Shown here piece after piece: positions 39,943-48,493 of a DNA stretch of 64,000 bases; position 1 is the stretch's first letter, and the number at the start of each line of letters is the position of its first letter. The notes below the pieces were generated by a model that worked only from the letters and a program-made list of their open reading frames with translations, made no database searches and was not told where the DNA came from. A program made the position numbers and the translations under genes. This DNA is from Amycolatopsis acidiphila (GTDB taxonomy: Bacteria; Actinomycetota; Actinomycetes; Mycobacteriales; Pseudonocardiaceae): NCBI RefSeq assembly GCF_021391495.1, contig NZ_CP090063.1:7502001-7566000 (forward strand), given 5' to 3'.

Positions 39943-41817
39943 TCAAGACGCGGACAGGGGTTTCGTCAGGTCGTAGACCGTGCTGCTGCCCACCGTCGTG
40001 GAGTGGAAGTTCTGCTCCACCCAGGTCGCGATCGAGCCGCCGCCGCCCCGGCCGCCGAAGCCGCCCATGCCGCCGGAGACGTAGTACGTGATGTCCCCGT
40101 CCGCGACGTACTGCTGGAACTGCGCGAGGGTGGGCGCCGGGTCGCTGCCGTCGAACCCGCCGATGGCCATGACCGACTTGTCGGAGTTGAGGGCGAGGCC
40201 CGCGGCCGACTGGGAGCCGTTGGTCGCGGCGGCCCATTTCGTGGTGGTGCCCTTGAGCAGCGCGATGACCTGGCTGTCGGACTGGCCACCGCCACCGAAA
40301 CCACCGCCGCCGAACCCACCACCGCCGAAGCCGGCCGCCTCGGCAGGCCCGGACGCCGGGATGGACCCGGTGTGCGGGACGCTCGCGGTGACCACGGCGT
40401 ACGCCGTCGTGCCGAGCATGCCGGTGACCAGCGCGCCGACGCCGAGCACGATCCCGGCGTCGCGCAACCGGTCGGCGCCGAACAGCAGGCCGGCGACGAC
40501 GACGGCCGTCAGCACGAGGATCACGTACCGCAGCCACGACTGCCACGACGGGACGCGGTCGAGCAGGATGAAGTTCCAGACGCCGGTGGCCGCGATCATC
40601 AGCGCGAGCGCAACGCGGGCGGGGAAGTTGTGCCGCCCGCGCCACAGCTCGATCCCGCCGATGCCGATCAGGCCGGCGATGCCGGGGGCGAGTGCGACCG
40701 TGTAGTACGGGTGGATCGTGCCGCTCATGTAGCTGAAGACCAGCGTGGTGACGACCGTCCAGCCGCCCCACAGCAGCAGCCCGGCGCGGGTCCGGTCGGT
40801 GCGCGGGAAGAACCGGGTGAACCACAGCCCGGCGACGAGCGCGATCAGCGCGGCGGGCAGCAGCCAGGAGATCTCCGAGCCGAACGAGGACCCGAACATC
40901 CGGGTCAGTCCGGTGTCACCGCCGAACATGCCGCCGCCACCACCGCCACCACCGGTGCGGTTGCCGTCGCCGCCGAAGATCCGGCCGAGGCCGTTGTAGC
41001 CGAAGGCGAGTTCCAGCGCGCTGTTGTCGGTGGAACCGCCGATGTACGGCCTGCTCGACGCGGGCCACAGCGCGACCACGGCGACGTACCAGCCCGCGGA
41101 CACCACGACGGCCAGCCCGGCGGCGAGCACCTGCAGGATCCGTTTGCCCAGCCCTGTCGGCGCGGCGACGAGGTAGACCAGCGCGAACGCCGGCAGCACC
41201 AGGAACGCCTGCAGCATCTTGGCGATGAAGCCGAACCCGATCGCGACCCCGGCGAGCACGAGCCACCAGGTGCCCGCCTTCTCCAGCGCACGGACGGTGC
41301 ACCAGGCGCCGAGGGTCATCAGCAGCACCAGCAGCGCATCCGGGTTGTTGAACTTGAACATCACGGCCGCGACGGGGGTCAGCGCGAGCACCGAACCGGC
41401 GAGCAACCCGGCCGCGGGACCGGTGGTGCGCCGCACGGCCAGGTACAGCAGGCCGACGGAACCCACGCCACACAGGGCGTTCGGCGCCAGCATGCTCCAG
41501 CTGGAGAAGCCGAAGACGCGGCCGGACAGGGCCATCAGCCACATCGCGGCCGGCGGCTTGTCGACGGTGATGATGTTGCCCGGGTCGAGCGACCCGAAGA
41601 AGAGCGCCTCCCAGTTCTTGGTCCCGGCCTGTACCGCCATGGCGTAGAAGTCGTTGGCGTAGCCGGACGCGCTCAGGTTCCACAGGTACAGCGCGGCGGT
41701 CGCGAGCAACAGCACGGCCACGCAGGGGCGGACCCATCGTGGCCGGTCCCCGGCGCGAGTGGCTGCGACGGGGCCGGCGCCGGCGATCCGGGGCGGGGCG
41801 GCGGACGCAGTCGTCAT
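39943..41817 (-). CDS. Membrane glycosyltransferase, GT39/ArnT (PMT_2) family
   Basis: 624 residues with about 11-12 membrane helices. The first periplasmic loop has YANDFYAMAVQAGTKNWEAL and DPGNIITVDKPPAAMWLMAL, the position of the catalytic acidic residue and metal site of polyprenyl-phosphate-sugar transferases. An internal Gly tract (GGDGNRTGGGGGGGGMFGGD, near 285-305) and a C-terminal extracytoplasmic domain with GGGGFGGGGFGGGGQ precede a final folded part. It uses lipid-linked sugars to modify an envelope acceptor. The next gene probably makes its lipid-linked donor. Confidence 0.87.
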   Translation of the reverse strand: MTTASAAPPRIAGAGPVAATRAGDRPRWVRPCVAVLLLATAALYLWNLSASGYANDFYAMAVQAGTKNWEALFFGSLDPGNIITVDKPPAAMWLMALSGRVFGFSSWSMLAPNALCGVGSVGLLYLAVRRTTGPAAGLLAGSVLALTPVAAVMFKFNNPDALLVLLMTLGAWCTVRALEKAGTWWLVLAGVAIGFGFIAKMLQAFLVLPAFALVYLVAAPTGLGKRILQVLAAGLAVVVSAGWYVAVVALWPASSRPYIGGSTDNSALELAFGYNGLGRIFGGDGNRTGGGGGGGGMFGGDTGLTRMFGSSFGSEISWLLPAALIALVAGLWFTRFFPRTDRTRAGLLLWGGWTVVTTLVFSYMSGTIHPYYTVALAPGIAGLIGIGGIELWRGRHNFPARVALALMIAATGVWNFILLDRVPSWQSWLRYVILVLTAVVVAGLLFGADRLRDAGIVLGVGALVTGMLGTTAYAVVTASVPHTGSIPASGPAEAAGFGGGGFGGGGFGGGGQSDSQVIALLKGTTTKWAAATNGSQSAAGLALNSDKSVMAIGGFDGSDPAPTLAQFQQYVADGDITYYVSGGMGGFGGRGGGGSIATWVEQNFHSTTVGSSTVYDLTKPLSAS

Positions 41818-41830
41818 CGGTGAGATTCTC

Positions 41831-43102
41831 CTATCGGTTCTTGCGGAAGACCCAGTTGCGGAAGAGCAGGAAGCGCAGCACGGTGGCGGCGAGGTTGGCC
41901 AGCACCAGCACGGCGAGTTCGGCGAAGCGGCCCGGCTCGCCGCCGGAGTGCAGCAGCGCCAGGGAGCCGCTGGTGAGCGCCAGCCCGAGGCCGAAGACGA
42001 TCAGCCCCTCGAACTGGTGCCGCCCGGCGCCACCGGAGCCGCGGACGCCGAAGGTGAAGCGCCGGTTGGCCGCGGTGTTGGCGATCGCGGTGAGCAGCAG
42101 CGCGACGAGGTTGGCCACCTGCGCCCCCATCCCGCCCCGCAGCAGCACGAACAGCACGAGGTAGGCCAGGGTGCTGCCGACGCCGATCGCCGCGAACCGC
42201 ACCAGCTGGGTGGCGAGCTTCGGCGGCACACCGGGGGTGGACACTCCGATCGGCTCCCGTCCGAGTTGGGCGCGGATCTCGCTGATGGGAAGGGATCCCC
42301 TCGCGAACGCGCGGATCATGCGGGCGACGCCCCTGAGGTCGGCGGTGGCCGTGGCGAGGATGTTGACCGAGGAGTCGGGGTCGTCGATCCAGTCCACCGG
42401 CACCTCGTGCGTGCGCAGGCCGGCCCGCTGGGCCAGCACCAGCAGTTCGGTGTCGAAGAACCAGCCGGTGTCCTCGACCAGCGGCAGCAGTTGCTTGGCG
42501 ACGTCGGCGCGGATGGCCTTGAACCCGCACTGCGCGTCGGAGAACCTGGCGGCGAGCGTGCCGCGCAGGATCAGGTTGTAGCAGCGGGAGATGATCTCCC
42601 GCTTCGGACCGCGCACGACGCGTGCGCCACGAGCCAGCCGCGAGCCGATCGCCAGGTCGGAGTGGCCGGAGATCAGCGGGGCGACCAGCGGCAGCAACGC
42701 CGCAAGATCAGTCGACAAGTCGACATCCATGTAGGCCAGCACCTGCGCGTCGGAGGCGGACCAGACCGCGTTCAACGCCCGTCCGCGGCCCTTCTCGTCG
42801 AGGTGGACGACCTCGACCGCCGGGATCTCGTCCGCGAGCCGCTGCGCGATGGCGAGGGTGTCGTCGGTGCTGGCGTTGTCCGCCACCGTGATGCGGTACC
42901 GGTAGGGCACGGTGTCGCGAAGGTAGGTATGCAACCTGTGGACACATTGTGCGAGATCGGTCTCCTCGTTGTAGACGGGAATGACCACGTCGAGGACCGG
43001 GGTCGAGCTGCCTTCTGAGGAGAGGGCCCGCGCCGCTGCGGGGGAAGCGTCTGCGGAGGGCGTCATGGGACCAACGGTGGCCTGGGGCGTTGTGTCAGCC
43101 AT
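41831..43102 (-). CDS. Polyprenyl-phosphate glycosyltransferase (GT2) fused to GtrA domain
   Basis: 423 residues; an in-frame ATG 12 codons later (43066) is also possible. GT2 domain (about 35-275) with VVIPVYNEETDL, MDVDLSTDL (DxD) and a Glu/Asp-containing ...GWFFDTELL segment as in dolichyl-phosphate beta-glucosyltransferases. The last ~135 residues (from about 285) are a four-helix GtrA flippase-like domain, ending FLLFRNWVFRK. It likely makes and flips a polyprenyl-phospho-sugar, used by the adjoining GT39 transferase (13 bp away). Fusion of the two activities is known in actinobacteria. Confidence 0.88.
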   Translation of the reverse strand: MADTTPQATVGPMTPSADASPAAARALSSEGSSTPVLDVVIPVYNEETDLAQCVHRLHTYLRDTVPYRYRITVADNASTDDTLAIAQRLADEIPAVEVVHLDEKGRGRALNAVWSASDAQVLAYMDVDLSTDLAALLPLVAPLISGHSDLAIGSRLARGARVVRGPKREIISRCYNLILRGTLAARFSDAQCGFKAIRADVAKQLLPLVEDTGWFFDTELLVLAQRAGLRTHEVPVDWIDDPDSSVNILATATADLRGVARMIRAFARGSLPISEIRAQLGREPIGVSTPGVPPKLATQLVRFAAIGVGSTLAYLVLFVLLRGGMGAQVANLVALLLTAIANTAANRRFTFGVRGSGGAGRHQFEGLIVFGLGLALTSGSLALLHSGGEPGRFAELAVLVLANLAATVLRFLLFRNWVFRKNR

Positions 43103-43169
43103 GTGGCCTGGCTGTGCTTACGCTGTGAGCCCGCCACTGATGGGCGATGAACGACGGCTAGTTCGCCCA

Positions 43170-44690
43170 CTAATTGACGCGGAGGAAATCGGCGGCGGTC
43201 CTGGCCGCCGGGAAACGCACCCGGAACTCCGTTCGTCCCGGTTCGCTGCGCACGCTCACCTCGCCCTGGTGAGCGCCCACGACGGCGGCCACGATGGCCA
43301 GCCCGAGGCCGGTGCTGCCGGCCGCCCTGGACCGGGAGTTGTCGCCGCGGGCGAAGCGCTCGAACACTTCGGGCAGGATGCTCTGGGGGATTCCCGGCCC
43401 GTTGTCGGAAACGGTGAGCGTCACCTTTCCGTCCTCTGTGGACAGCTGCGTGGTGACGGTGGTGTCCGGCGGGGTGTGCGTGCGCGCGTTGTTCAACAGG
43501 TTGAGCACCACCTGGTGCAGCTGGTCGGAGTCGCCGACGACGAGCAGCGGCTCCGGCGGCACGTCCAGCAGCCACCGGTGGTCCGGACCGGCGGCATGCG
43601 AGTCGGCGACGGCATCCATCACCAGGCGCGTCAGGTCGACCGGTTCGTACACGCGATGCCGCCCGGCGTCCAGGCGCGCGAGCAGCAGCAGGTCCTCGAC
43701 GAGCGTCGTCATCCGGGCGGACTCGGACTCGACCCGGCCCATCGCGAACGCGATCTCCGGCGGCACCTCGTTCGAGCTCCGGCGCGTCAGCTCCGCGTAG
43801 CCGCGGATCGCGGCCAGCGGCGTGCGCAGCTCGTGACTCGCGTCGGCGACGAACTGCCGCACCCGGCTCTCGCTCGCCTGCCGTGCGGCCAGCGCCGCCG
43901 CCACGTGCCCGAGCATCCGGTTGAACGCCGCGCCGACCTTGCCGACCTCGGTGCGCGGATCGGTGTCGGTCTCGGGCACCCGCACCGACAGGCCCACCTC
44001 GCCCCGGTCCAGCGGCAGCTCGGAGACCTGCGACGCGGTGTGCGCGAGCCGGTCGAGCGGCCGCATCGTCCGCCGCACGGTCGCCGCGCCGATCGCGCCG
44101 GCGAGCAGGAGCCCGCCCAGCGCGACGCCCCCGAAGATCAGCCCGAGCTGCCACAGCGTCGCGGTCACGTCGGCCAGCGGCAGCCCGGTGATGAGCACCC
44201 CGCCACCGGCGTTGCGCACCGAGACGACCCGGTAGTCGCCGAGGTCGCCGAGGTCCACCGTGTAGAACTGCCCGTTCGACGGCAGCTGGACCAGCTCGTG
44301 CAGCTGGACCGCCGGGACCGGATCGCTCGGGAACGGGTTGCCCGGGGTCGGGGTGAGCCCGCCGCGCAGGACGCCCGAGCGCACGCCGCCGCCCGGTTCG
44401 ATCAGCACGCCCAGCGTGCCGATGCCCTGCCCGGGCACGCGCAGCGAGTCCGGCGGCCGCTGCCCGGCGGGGAGCGACGGCGTGCCCGCGGGCGGCGGGC
44501 GGGTGCCGCGGTCGCTGGCCGCGCTGAGCCGGTCGTCGAGCTGGTGGATGAGGAAGCTGCGCAGGGCGACCTCGGTGACCAGGCCGACCACCAGGCATAC
44601 GACCGCGAGCAACGCGATGAGCTGCGCGATCAGTTTTCCGCGCAGCGACGAGGGGACGAACCGGCGCCTAGGTCGCGGGCTTGAGGACAT
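43170..44690 (-). CDS. Two-component sensor histidine kinase
   Basis: 506 residues. Membrane segments at about 22-44 and 182-204 enclose a ~135-residue sensor domain, followed by HAMP (RRTMRPLDRLAHTASQ) and the phosphoacceptor H286 in DASHELRTPLAAIRGYAEL. HATPase motifs NLLNNARTHTPP, DNGPGIP and GSTGLGLAIV. The order resembles mycobacterial TrcS/TcrY-type kinases. Its gene overlaps the response regulator gene by 23 bp, so the two are translated together. Confidence 0.92.
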   Translation of the reverse strand: MSSSPRPRRRFVPSSLRGKLIAQLIALLAVVCLVVGLVTEVALRSFLIHQLDDRLSAASDRGTRPPPAGTPSLPAGQRPPDSLRVPGQGIGTLGVLIEPGGGVRSGVLRGGLTPTPGNPFPSDPVPAVQLHELVQLPSNGQFYTVDLGDLGDYRVVSVRNAGGGVLITGLPLADVTATLWQLGLIFGGVALGGLLLAGAIGAATVRRTMRPLDRLAHTASQVSELPLDRGEVGLSVRVPETDTDPRTEVGKVGAAFNRMLGHVAAALAARQASESRVRQFVADASHELRTPLAAIRGYAELTRRSSNEVPPEIAFAMGRVESESARMTTLVEDLLLLARLDAGRHRVYEPVDLTRLVMDAVADSHAAGPDHRWLLDVPPEPLLVVGDSDQLHQVVLNLLNNARTHTPPDTTVTTQLSTEDGKVTLTVSDNGPGIPQSILPEVFERFARGDNSRSRAAGSTGLGLAIVAAVVGAHQGEVSVRSEPGRTEFRVRFPAARTAADFLRVN

Positions 44691-45411
44691 ACCCCGCGCC
44701 GCGCATCGTGTGGATCATCGGCTCCCTGCCCGCGTCTATCTTCTTCCGCAGGTACGAAATATAGAGCTCCACGATGTTGGCCTGCCCGCCGAAGTCGTAG
44801 CTCCACACCCGGTCCAGGATCTGGGCCTTCGACAGCACGCGCTTGGGATTGCGCATCAGGAAGCGCAGCAGCTCGAACTCGGTCGCGGTGAGCGAGACCG
44901 GCTCCCCGCCCCGGTGCACCTCGCGGCTGTCCTCGTCCAGCGTCAGGTCGCCGACGATCAGCGTGGACCCCGCGCTCGCCGAGACGACGCGGGACCGGCG
45001 CAGCAGCGCCCGCAGGCGCAGCACGACCTCCTCCAGGCTGAACGGCTTGGTCACGTAGTCGTCGCCGCCCGCGGTCAGGCCGGCGATCCGGTCCTCCACG
45101 GCGTCCCGGGCGGTGAGGAACAGGACCGGCAGGTGCGGGGCCTCGGCACGCAGCTTGGTCAGCACCTCGAGACCGCTGAAGTCGGGGAGCATCACGTCCA
45201 GCACGACCACGTCCGGGCGGAAGTCCCTGGCGACGCGAACGGCGTCGTTCCCGTTGCCCGCGCTGCGGATCTCCCAGCCCTCCATCCGCAGTGCCATGGA
45301 CACCAGCTCGGCGAGCGTCTCCTCGTCGTCCACGACGAGCACGCGCACGGGCGAGCCGTCCGCGCGCTGCAGGTCTGCCTTGGCCGGCCCCGCGGCGTTC
45401 ATGCTGGTCAT
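44668..45411 (-). CDS. OmpR/PhoB-type response regulator
   Basis: 247 residues from ATG 45411; ATG 45402 is an alternative. Receiver with D28-D29, phospho-acceptor D72 (VVVLDVMLPDFSG) and VTKPFS; winged helix ending LYISYLRKKIDAGREPMIHT and RGAGYVLKP. Together with the following kinase gene it forms the second two-component system. Direct repeats upstream (45481-45521) with an 11-bp period could be its binding site. Confidence 0.92.
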   Translation of the reverse strand: MTSMNAAGPAKADLQRADGSPVRVLVVDDEETLAELVSMALRMEGWEIRSAGNGNDAVRVARDFRPDVVVLDVMLPDFSGLEVLTKLRAEAPHLPVLFLTARDAVEDRIAGLTAGGDDYVTKPFSLEEVVLRLRALLRRSRVVSASAGSTLIVGDLTLDEDSREVHRGGEPVSLTATEFELLRFLMRNPKRVLSKAQILDRVWSYDFGGQANIVELYISYLRKKIDAGREPMIHTMRGAGYVLKPAT

Positions 45412-45480
45412 GGTCCCATCATGAGTCCGTGCGGTGAGCTTTGCCTGTGCGCGCTCTGTGCGTTTCCTGTGAGCGCGTGA

Positions 45481-45521
45481 GTGCACAGCGTGCGCCCACC
45501 TCGTACACAGGCTGTACACAG
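45481..45521. promoter_or_regulatory. Direct repeats GTGCACAG/GTACACAG, candidate response-regulator site
   Basis: GTGCACAG at 45481-45488, GTACACAG at 45503-45510 and GTACACAG at 45514-45521 are spaced 22 and 11 bp, i.e. one helical turn, as expected for OmpR/PhoB dimers. They lie in the 180-bp region between the divergent response regulator and exported-protein genes. Confidence 0.5.
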
Positions 45522-45591
45522 ATTGCGTGCGGAACCTGGTCGCCGTAAGGGGCTGCCCGGACGCGGGCGCCGAACTCCGGGAGAGGACAGG

Positions 45592-46212
45592 ATGACTACC
45601 GAGCCGACGACCACCCCGCAGGCTCCTCCGGCCTGGGGTGACCCACAGCCTCCCGCGCCGAAGTGGTCCGGCAGGAAGACCGCCATCGCCGCGGCCGTCG
45701 CGATCGTGATCGCCGCCGTCGGCGGGGTCGCGATCTACGCGGGCACCAGCGGCAGCACCGGTCAGCAGGGCTTCGGCGGCCCAGGGGGCGGCCGGATGGG
45801 CGGCTTCAACGGCGGCCAGTTCGGCGGCACCGCCGCGCTCTCGCAGCTACGGGACGCGCTGCACGGCGACTTCACCGTCGCGCAGAACGGCGGTTACGTC
45901 ACCGAGCGCATGCAGACCGGCGACGTCAGCGCGCTCGGCGCGACCTCGATCACGGTGAAGAGCAAGGACGACTACACGCAGACCTACACGGTCGACTCGT
46001 CGACGGAGAAGGCGAACAACCTCGCCACCGGCTCGTCCGTGACGGTGCTCGCGAAGGTCTCGGGCAGCACCGCGACCGCGACCAGCATCACCGACGGCAG
46101 CCAGGCCCAGCAGGGCGGCCAGGGCGGCTTCCCGCGCGGCGGCGGCCAGGGTGGTTTCCCCGGCGGCTCGATGCAGGGCGGTCCGCGCCAGCAGCAGGGC
46201 TCGTCGAACTAG
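45592..46212 (+). CDS. Membrane-anchored Gly-rich protein with DUF5666-like domain
   Basis: 206 residues from ATG 45592 (ribosome site GAGAGGA). A Pro-rich cytoplasmic start leads to a membrane segment (TAIAAAVAIVIAAVGGVAIY, about 30-50). Gly-rich stretches (QGFGGPGGGRMGGFNGGQFG) flank the domain VSALGATSITVKSKDDYTQT, TVLAKVSGSTATATSITDGS, which matches the exported protein at 9105-9551. Likely a target or partner of the adjoining two-component system. Confidence 0.72.
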   Translation: MTTEPTTTPQAPPAWGDPQPPAPKWSGRKTAIAAAVAIVIAAVGGVAIYAGTSGSTGQQGFGGPGGGRMGGFNGGQFGGTAALSQLRDALHGDFTVAQNGGYVTERMQTGDVSALGATSITVKSKDDYTQTYTVDSSTEKANNLATGSSVTVLAKVSGSTATATSITDGSQAQQGGQGGFPRGGGQGGFPGGSMQGGPRQQQGSSN

Positions 46213-46225
46213 CTCCGGAAAGCCA

Positions 46226-46261
46226 CGAGGCCCGCTCCCGGACGTCCGGGAGCGGGCCTCG
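46226..46261. terminator. 36-bp perfect inverted repeat, terminator
   Basis: 18-bp arms CGAGGCCCGCTCCCGGAC and GTCCGGGAGCGGGCCTCG lie directly adjacent, 14 bases after the stop of the preceding gene. A strong hairpin that ends this transcript and perhaps that of the convergent DUF397 gene. Confidence 0.75.
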
Positions 46262-46338
46262 TCGGTTTCACCCGGACGAGCCCGGCGACGCTCGGTCCAT
46301 TGTGGTCAATAACACACGAATGTGGATAATCGCGTTCA

Positions 46339-46590
46339 CTAGGAGAGATCGAACTGGCCCGCCTTGACGCCCGTCAGGAAGGCTTCCCACTCGCCTGCGT
46401 CGAACACGAAGACCGGGCTGGCCTGCAGCTTCGTGTCTCGCACGCCGACAAGGCCGGCGCCGTTCATGTTCACCTCGACACAGTTGCCGCCGTTGGGCTC
46501 GCTAGCGAAAGACTTCTCCCACTGCCCCTCGTCGAACAGCGCTGCGGCCGTCTGGGGGTCATAAGCCGCAGGGCGCGGGTGTTCCGCCAT
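46339..46590 (-). CDS. DUF397 protein
   Basis: 83 residues from ATG 46590. Typical DUF397 pattern: SFASEPNGGNCVEVNMNGAG, VGVRDTKLQASPVFVFDAGE, then WEAFLTGVKAGQFDL. DUF397 genes in streptomycetes and relatives accompany XRE/DUF5753 regulators. In those pairs the DUF397 protein is thought to be inhibited or bound by the regulator. Its matching regulator is at 47423-48286, with two small genes between. Confidence 0.88.
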   Translation of the reverse strand: MAEHPRPAAYDPQTAAALFDEGQWEKSFASEPNGGNCVEVNMNGAGLVGVRDTKLQASPVFVFDAGEWEAFLTGVKAGQFDLS

Positions 46591-46709
46591 GGGTCGTACC
46601 TCCGTGCATGTCCGGCGCGGCCCGCTGACGTGCGTAAACGGTTCCGGCGCCTGCTTTTTGGACCGCAGTGGGTCCAGTCGAGTCATCCAACGATTGACCA
46701 CTCGACACC

Positions 46710-46738
46710 AAGATTATTCCAGGAGTAAGATTATTCCC
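46710..46738. promoter_or_regulatory. Direct repeat AAGATTATTCC, candidate operator
   Basis: CAAGATTATTCC (46709-46720) and TAAGATTATTCCC (46726-46738) recur with a 17-bp period in the AT-rich gap between the divergent DUF397 and 46814 genes. They could be the XRE regulator's binding sites. Confidence 0.45.
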
Positions 46739-46813
46739 ATCGGTCGGGGGTAAACACTCCGTGACCGCGCCGCTGCCACCAGGCCAGCAGCCGTCCTTTC
46801 GGGGAGGTGCACC

Positions 46814-47245
46814 GTGTTCGGAGCGACAGCGAGCGGGGCCCTCACGGTGGCGCCCCCGGCCCCGTTCATGGTCGTCGGCCGGGTCAACGGGCACGAGGAG
46901 GCGGCCGGTGTCGCCACCCCCGAAGACGCGCTCGCCCACATGCTCGACTGGCTCCGCGCGGACGAGAACGCCTCGGCGGTCTGGTACCTGCGCGAGGACT
47001 GGCCCTCCCCGGTGACGTTGATCGGCCGCCCCGCGCCCGGCGTCGTCGGCGAGACCCGGCGCTGTGCCCACCTCTTCCGCGTGCGACCGGGCGCCGTGCT
47101 CTACGGCTCGATCACCGCGCGCTGCGGAACCGAACTCTTGCTCACCGAGATCGAATGGCTGCGCCTCGGCGCCGGGATGCCGTGCGAGTGCTGTCTCGTG
47201 ATCGGTGCGCGGCACAGCCGGAGCTGGGAGGGATGGACCCGATGA
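46814..47245 (+). CDS. Hypothetical protein in DUF397/XRE locus
   Basis: 143 residues from a GTG start. No recognised family. Features: PFMVVGRVNGHEEAAGVATP at the N-terminus, an acidic-aromatic region LADENASAVWYLREDWPSP-like, and a cysteine cluster near the end (GMPCECCLVIG). No signal peptide. The next small gene starts on its stop codon (ATGA). Confidence 0.55.
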   Translation: MFGATASGALTVAPPAPFMVVGRVNGHEEAAGVATPEDALAHMLDWLRADENASAVWYLREDWPSPVTLIGRPAPGVVGETRRCAHLFRVRPGAVLYGSITARCGTELLLTEIEWLRLGAGMPCECCLVIGARHSRSWEGWTR

Positions 47246-47418
47246 CCGTCAGGATCGGTGACGCGGCCGCGACCGGACGCAGACGTGACCGCGACGAGGA
47301 CGTCGAGCCGGAGGTGCTGTCCAGCAGGCGGCGCACCGCGGCTTCCGGGTCACCACGGCGCCAGCGGCACGGCTGGTGGTACCACCTCGAGTTCGCCCTG
47401 CTGAAGTCCCGCGCCTGA
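47242..47418 (+). CDS. Small basic hypothetical protein
   Basis: 58 residues from ATG 47242, overlapping the previous stop by 4 bp. N-terminal MTVRIGDAAATGRRRDRDED, then a basic stretch and HGWWYHLEFALLKSRA. Translational coupling to the previous gene supports it being real. Function unknown. Confidence 0.5.
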   Translation: MTVRIGDAAATGRRRDRDEDVEPEVLSSRRRTAASGSPRRQRHGWWYHLEFALLKSRA

Positions 47419-47422
47419 GGCG

Positions 47423-48286
47423 TCAGGGGCGCTTGCCCATGTCCGCCCGGTAGGTCTCCGCCATGTCCTGGAGGAACTCCCGGGTCTCCTGGCGCTCCAG
47501 CGCCGCCCCGCGCAACCTGTCCCAGCCGTCCACGAAGAGCTGGAAGTCCTTCTGGTCGTCGAGGTAGATGCCGCCCGCGGAATGCTCGATGTAGACGAAA
47601 TCCCTTGTGCGGTCGGGAAAGCGCATGATCGTGAAGTCGTTGGGCACAGCCGCGAGCCGCGCGTCGAACGTCAGCACGTGGACGTACACCCGCTGCCGGC
47701 GGTCGAGCTCCAGCAGGTGCTCGATCTGGTCGAGCATCACCGCGGGCGCCTTGCCGCCCGGCGCGCGCCGCAGCGCGGCCTCACTGAGGATGAACCGGTA
47801 GTACGGCGGCTGCGGCTGGTCGAAGACCGCCTTGCGGTCGAGCCGGTTGCGCACCAGTGACGTGACGTCGGTGGCGCCGAACTCGGTGAACTGCTTGAGC
47901 ATGTAGTGCTCGGACTGCAGCGGCCCCGGGATGCGCTCGCCGTGCCAGGTCATGATCTCCACGGCGGCCGGCTCGAGGTCGGTGAAGGTGCGGAACCAGT
48001 GCGGCACCACCGACCGGTAGCCCGACCAGTGCCCACGCTGCCCGGCCGCCGCGCGCGCCAGGTTCATCAGCGCCTCGGACTCGTCGCCGTTGACGGCGAA
48101 CGCGTCCAGCATCGCCCGGACGTCACCGAGTTTGACGCCGACGGCGCCCGATTCGATCTTGTTGACCTTGCCCTGGGTGCAGCCGAGTACGTCGGCGACC
48201 TGCTGCTGGGTCATCTTGGCGGCGGTGCGGGCGTGCCGAAGCTCATTGCCGAGCTGCTTGCGCCGCGAGGTAACGGTGCTAGCCAT
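47423..48286 (-). CDS. XRE-family regulator with DUF5753 domain
   Basis: 287 residues. An N-terminal helix-turn-helix (LGNELRHARTAAKMTQQQVA, then VLGCTQGKVNKIESG) is followed by the C-terminal DUF5753 domain (about 95-285; IPGPLQSEHYMLKQFTEFGA, FVYIEHSAGGIYLDDQKD). Members often accompany DUF397 genes and regulate development or antibiotic production. It ends four bases from the convergent small gene, so this locus is a compact unit with DUF397. Confidence 0.88.
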   Translation of the reverse strand: MASTVTSRRKQLGNELRHARTAAKMTQQQVADVLGCTQGKVNKIESGAVGVKLGDVRAMLDAFAVNGDESEALMNLARAAAGQRGHWSGYRSVVPHWFRTFTDLEPAAVEIMTWHGERIPGPLQSEHYMLKQFTEFGATDVTSLVRNRLDRKAVFDQPQPPYYRFILSEAALRRAPGGKAPAVMLDQIEHLLELDRRQRVYVHVLTFDARLAAVPNDFTIMRFPDRTRDFVYIEHSAGGIYLDDQKDFQLFVDGWDRLRGAALERQETREFLQDMAETYRADMGKRP

Positions 48287-48493
48287 CGCTCACTTCCGCG
48301 CCTCGACCTTTCGCTTCCACCCATGATCGTAGGCCGTTGACGGTCCGTGATCACCCACCGGATTGCCATAGTGACAGCCGCCAAGGATGGCAGGAAATTC
48401 CCCGGAACGCCAGTTACTCGCACGTTCACCTGGGACAACCACGCCGCGCGCTAGGGTTCGAGTAGGCCAAGACGGAAGGCGGACAAGCGGACA

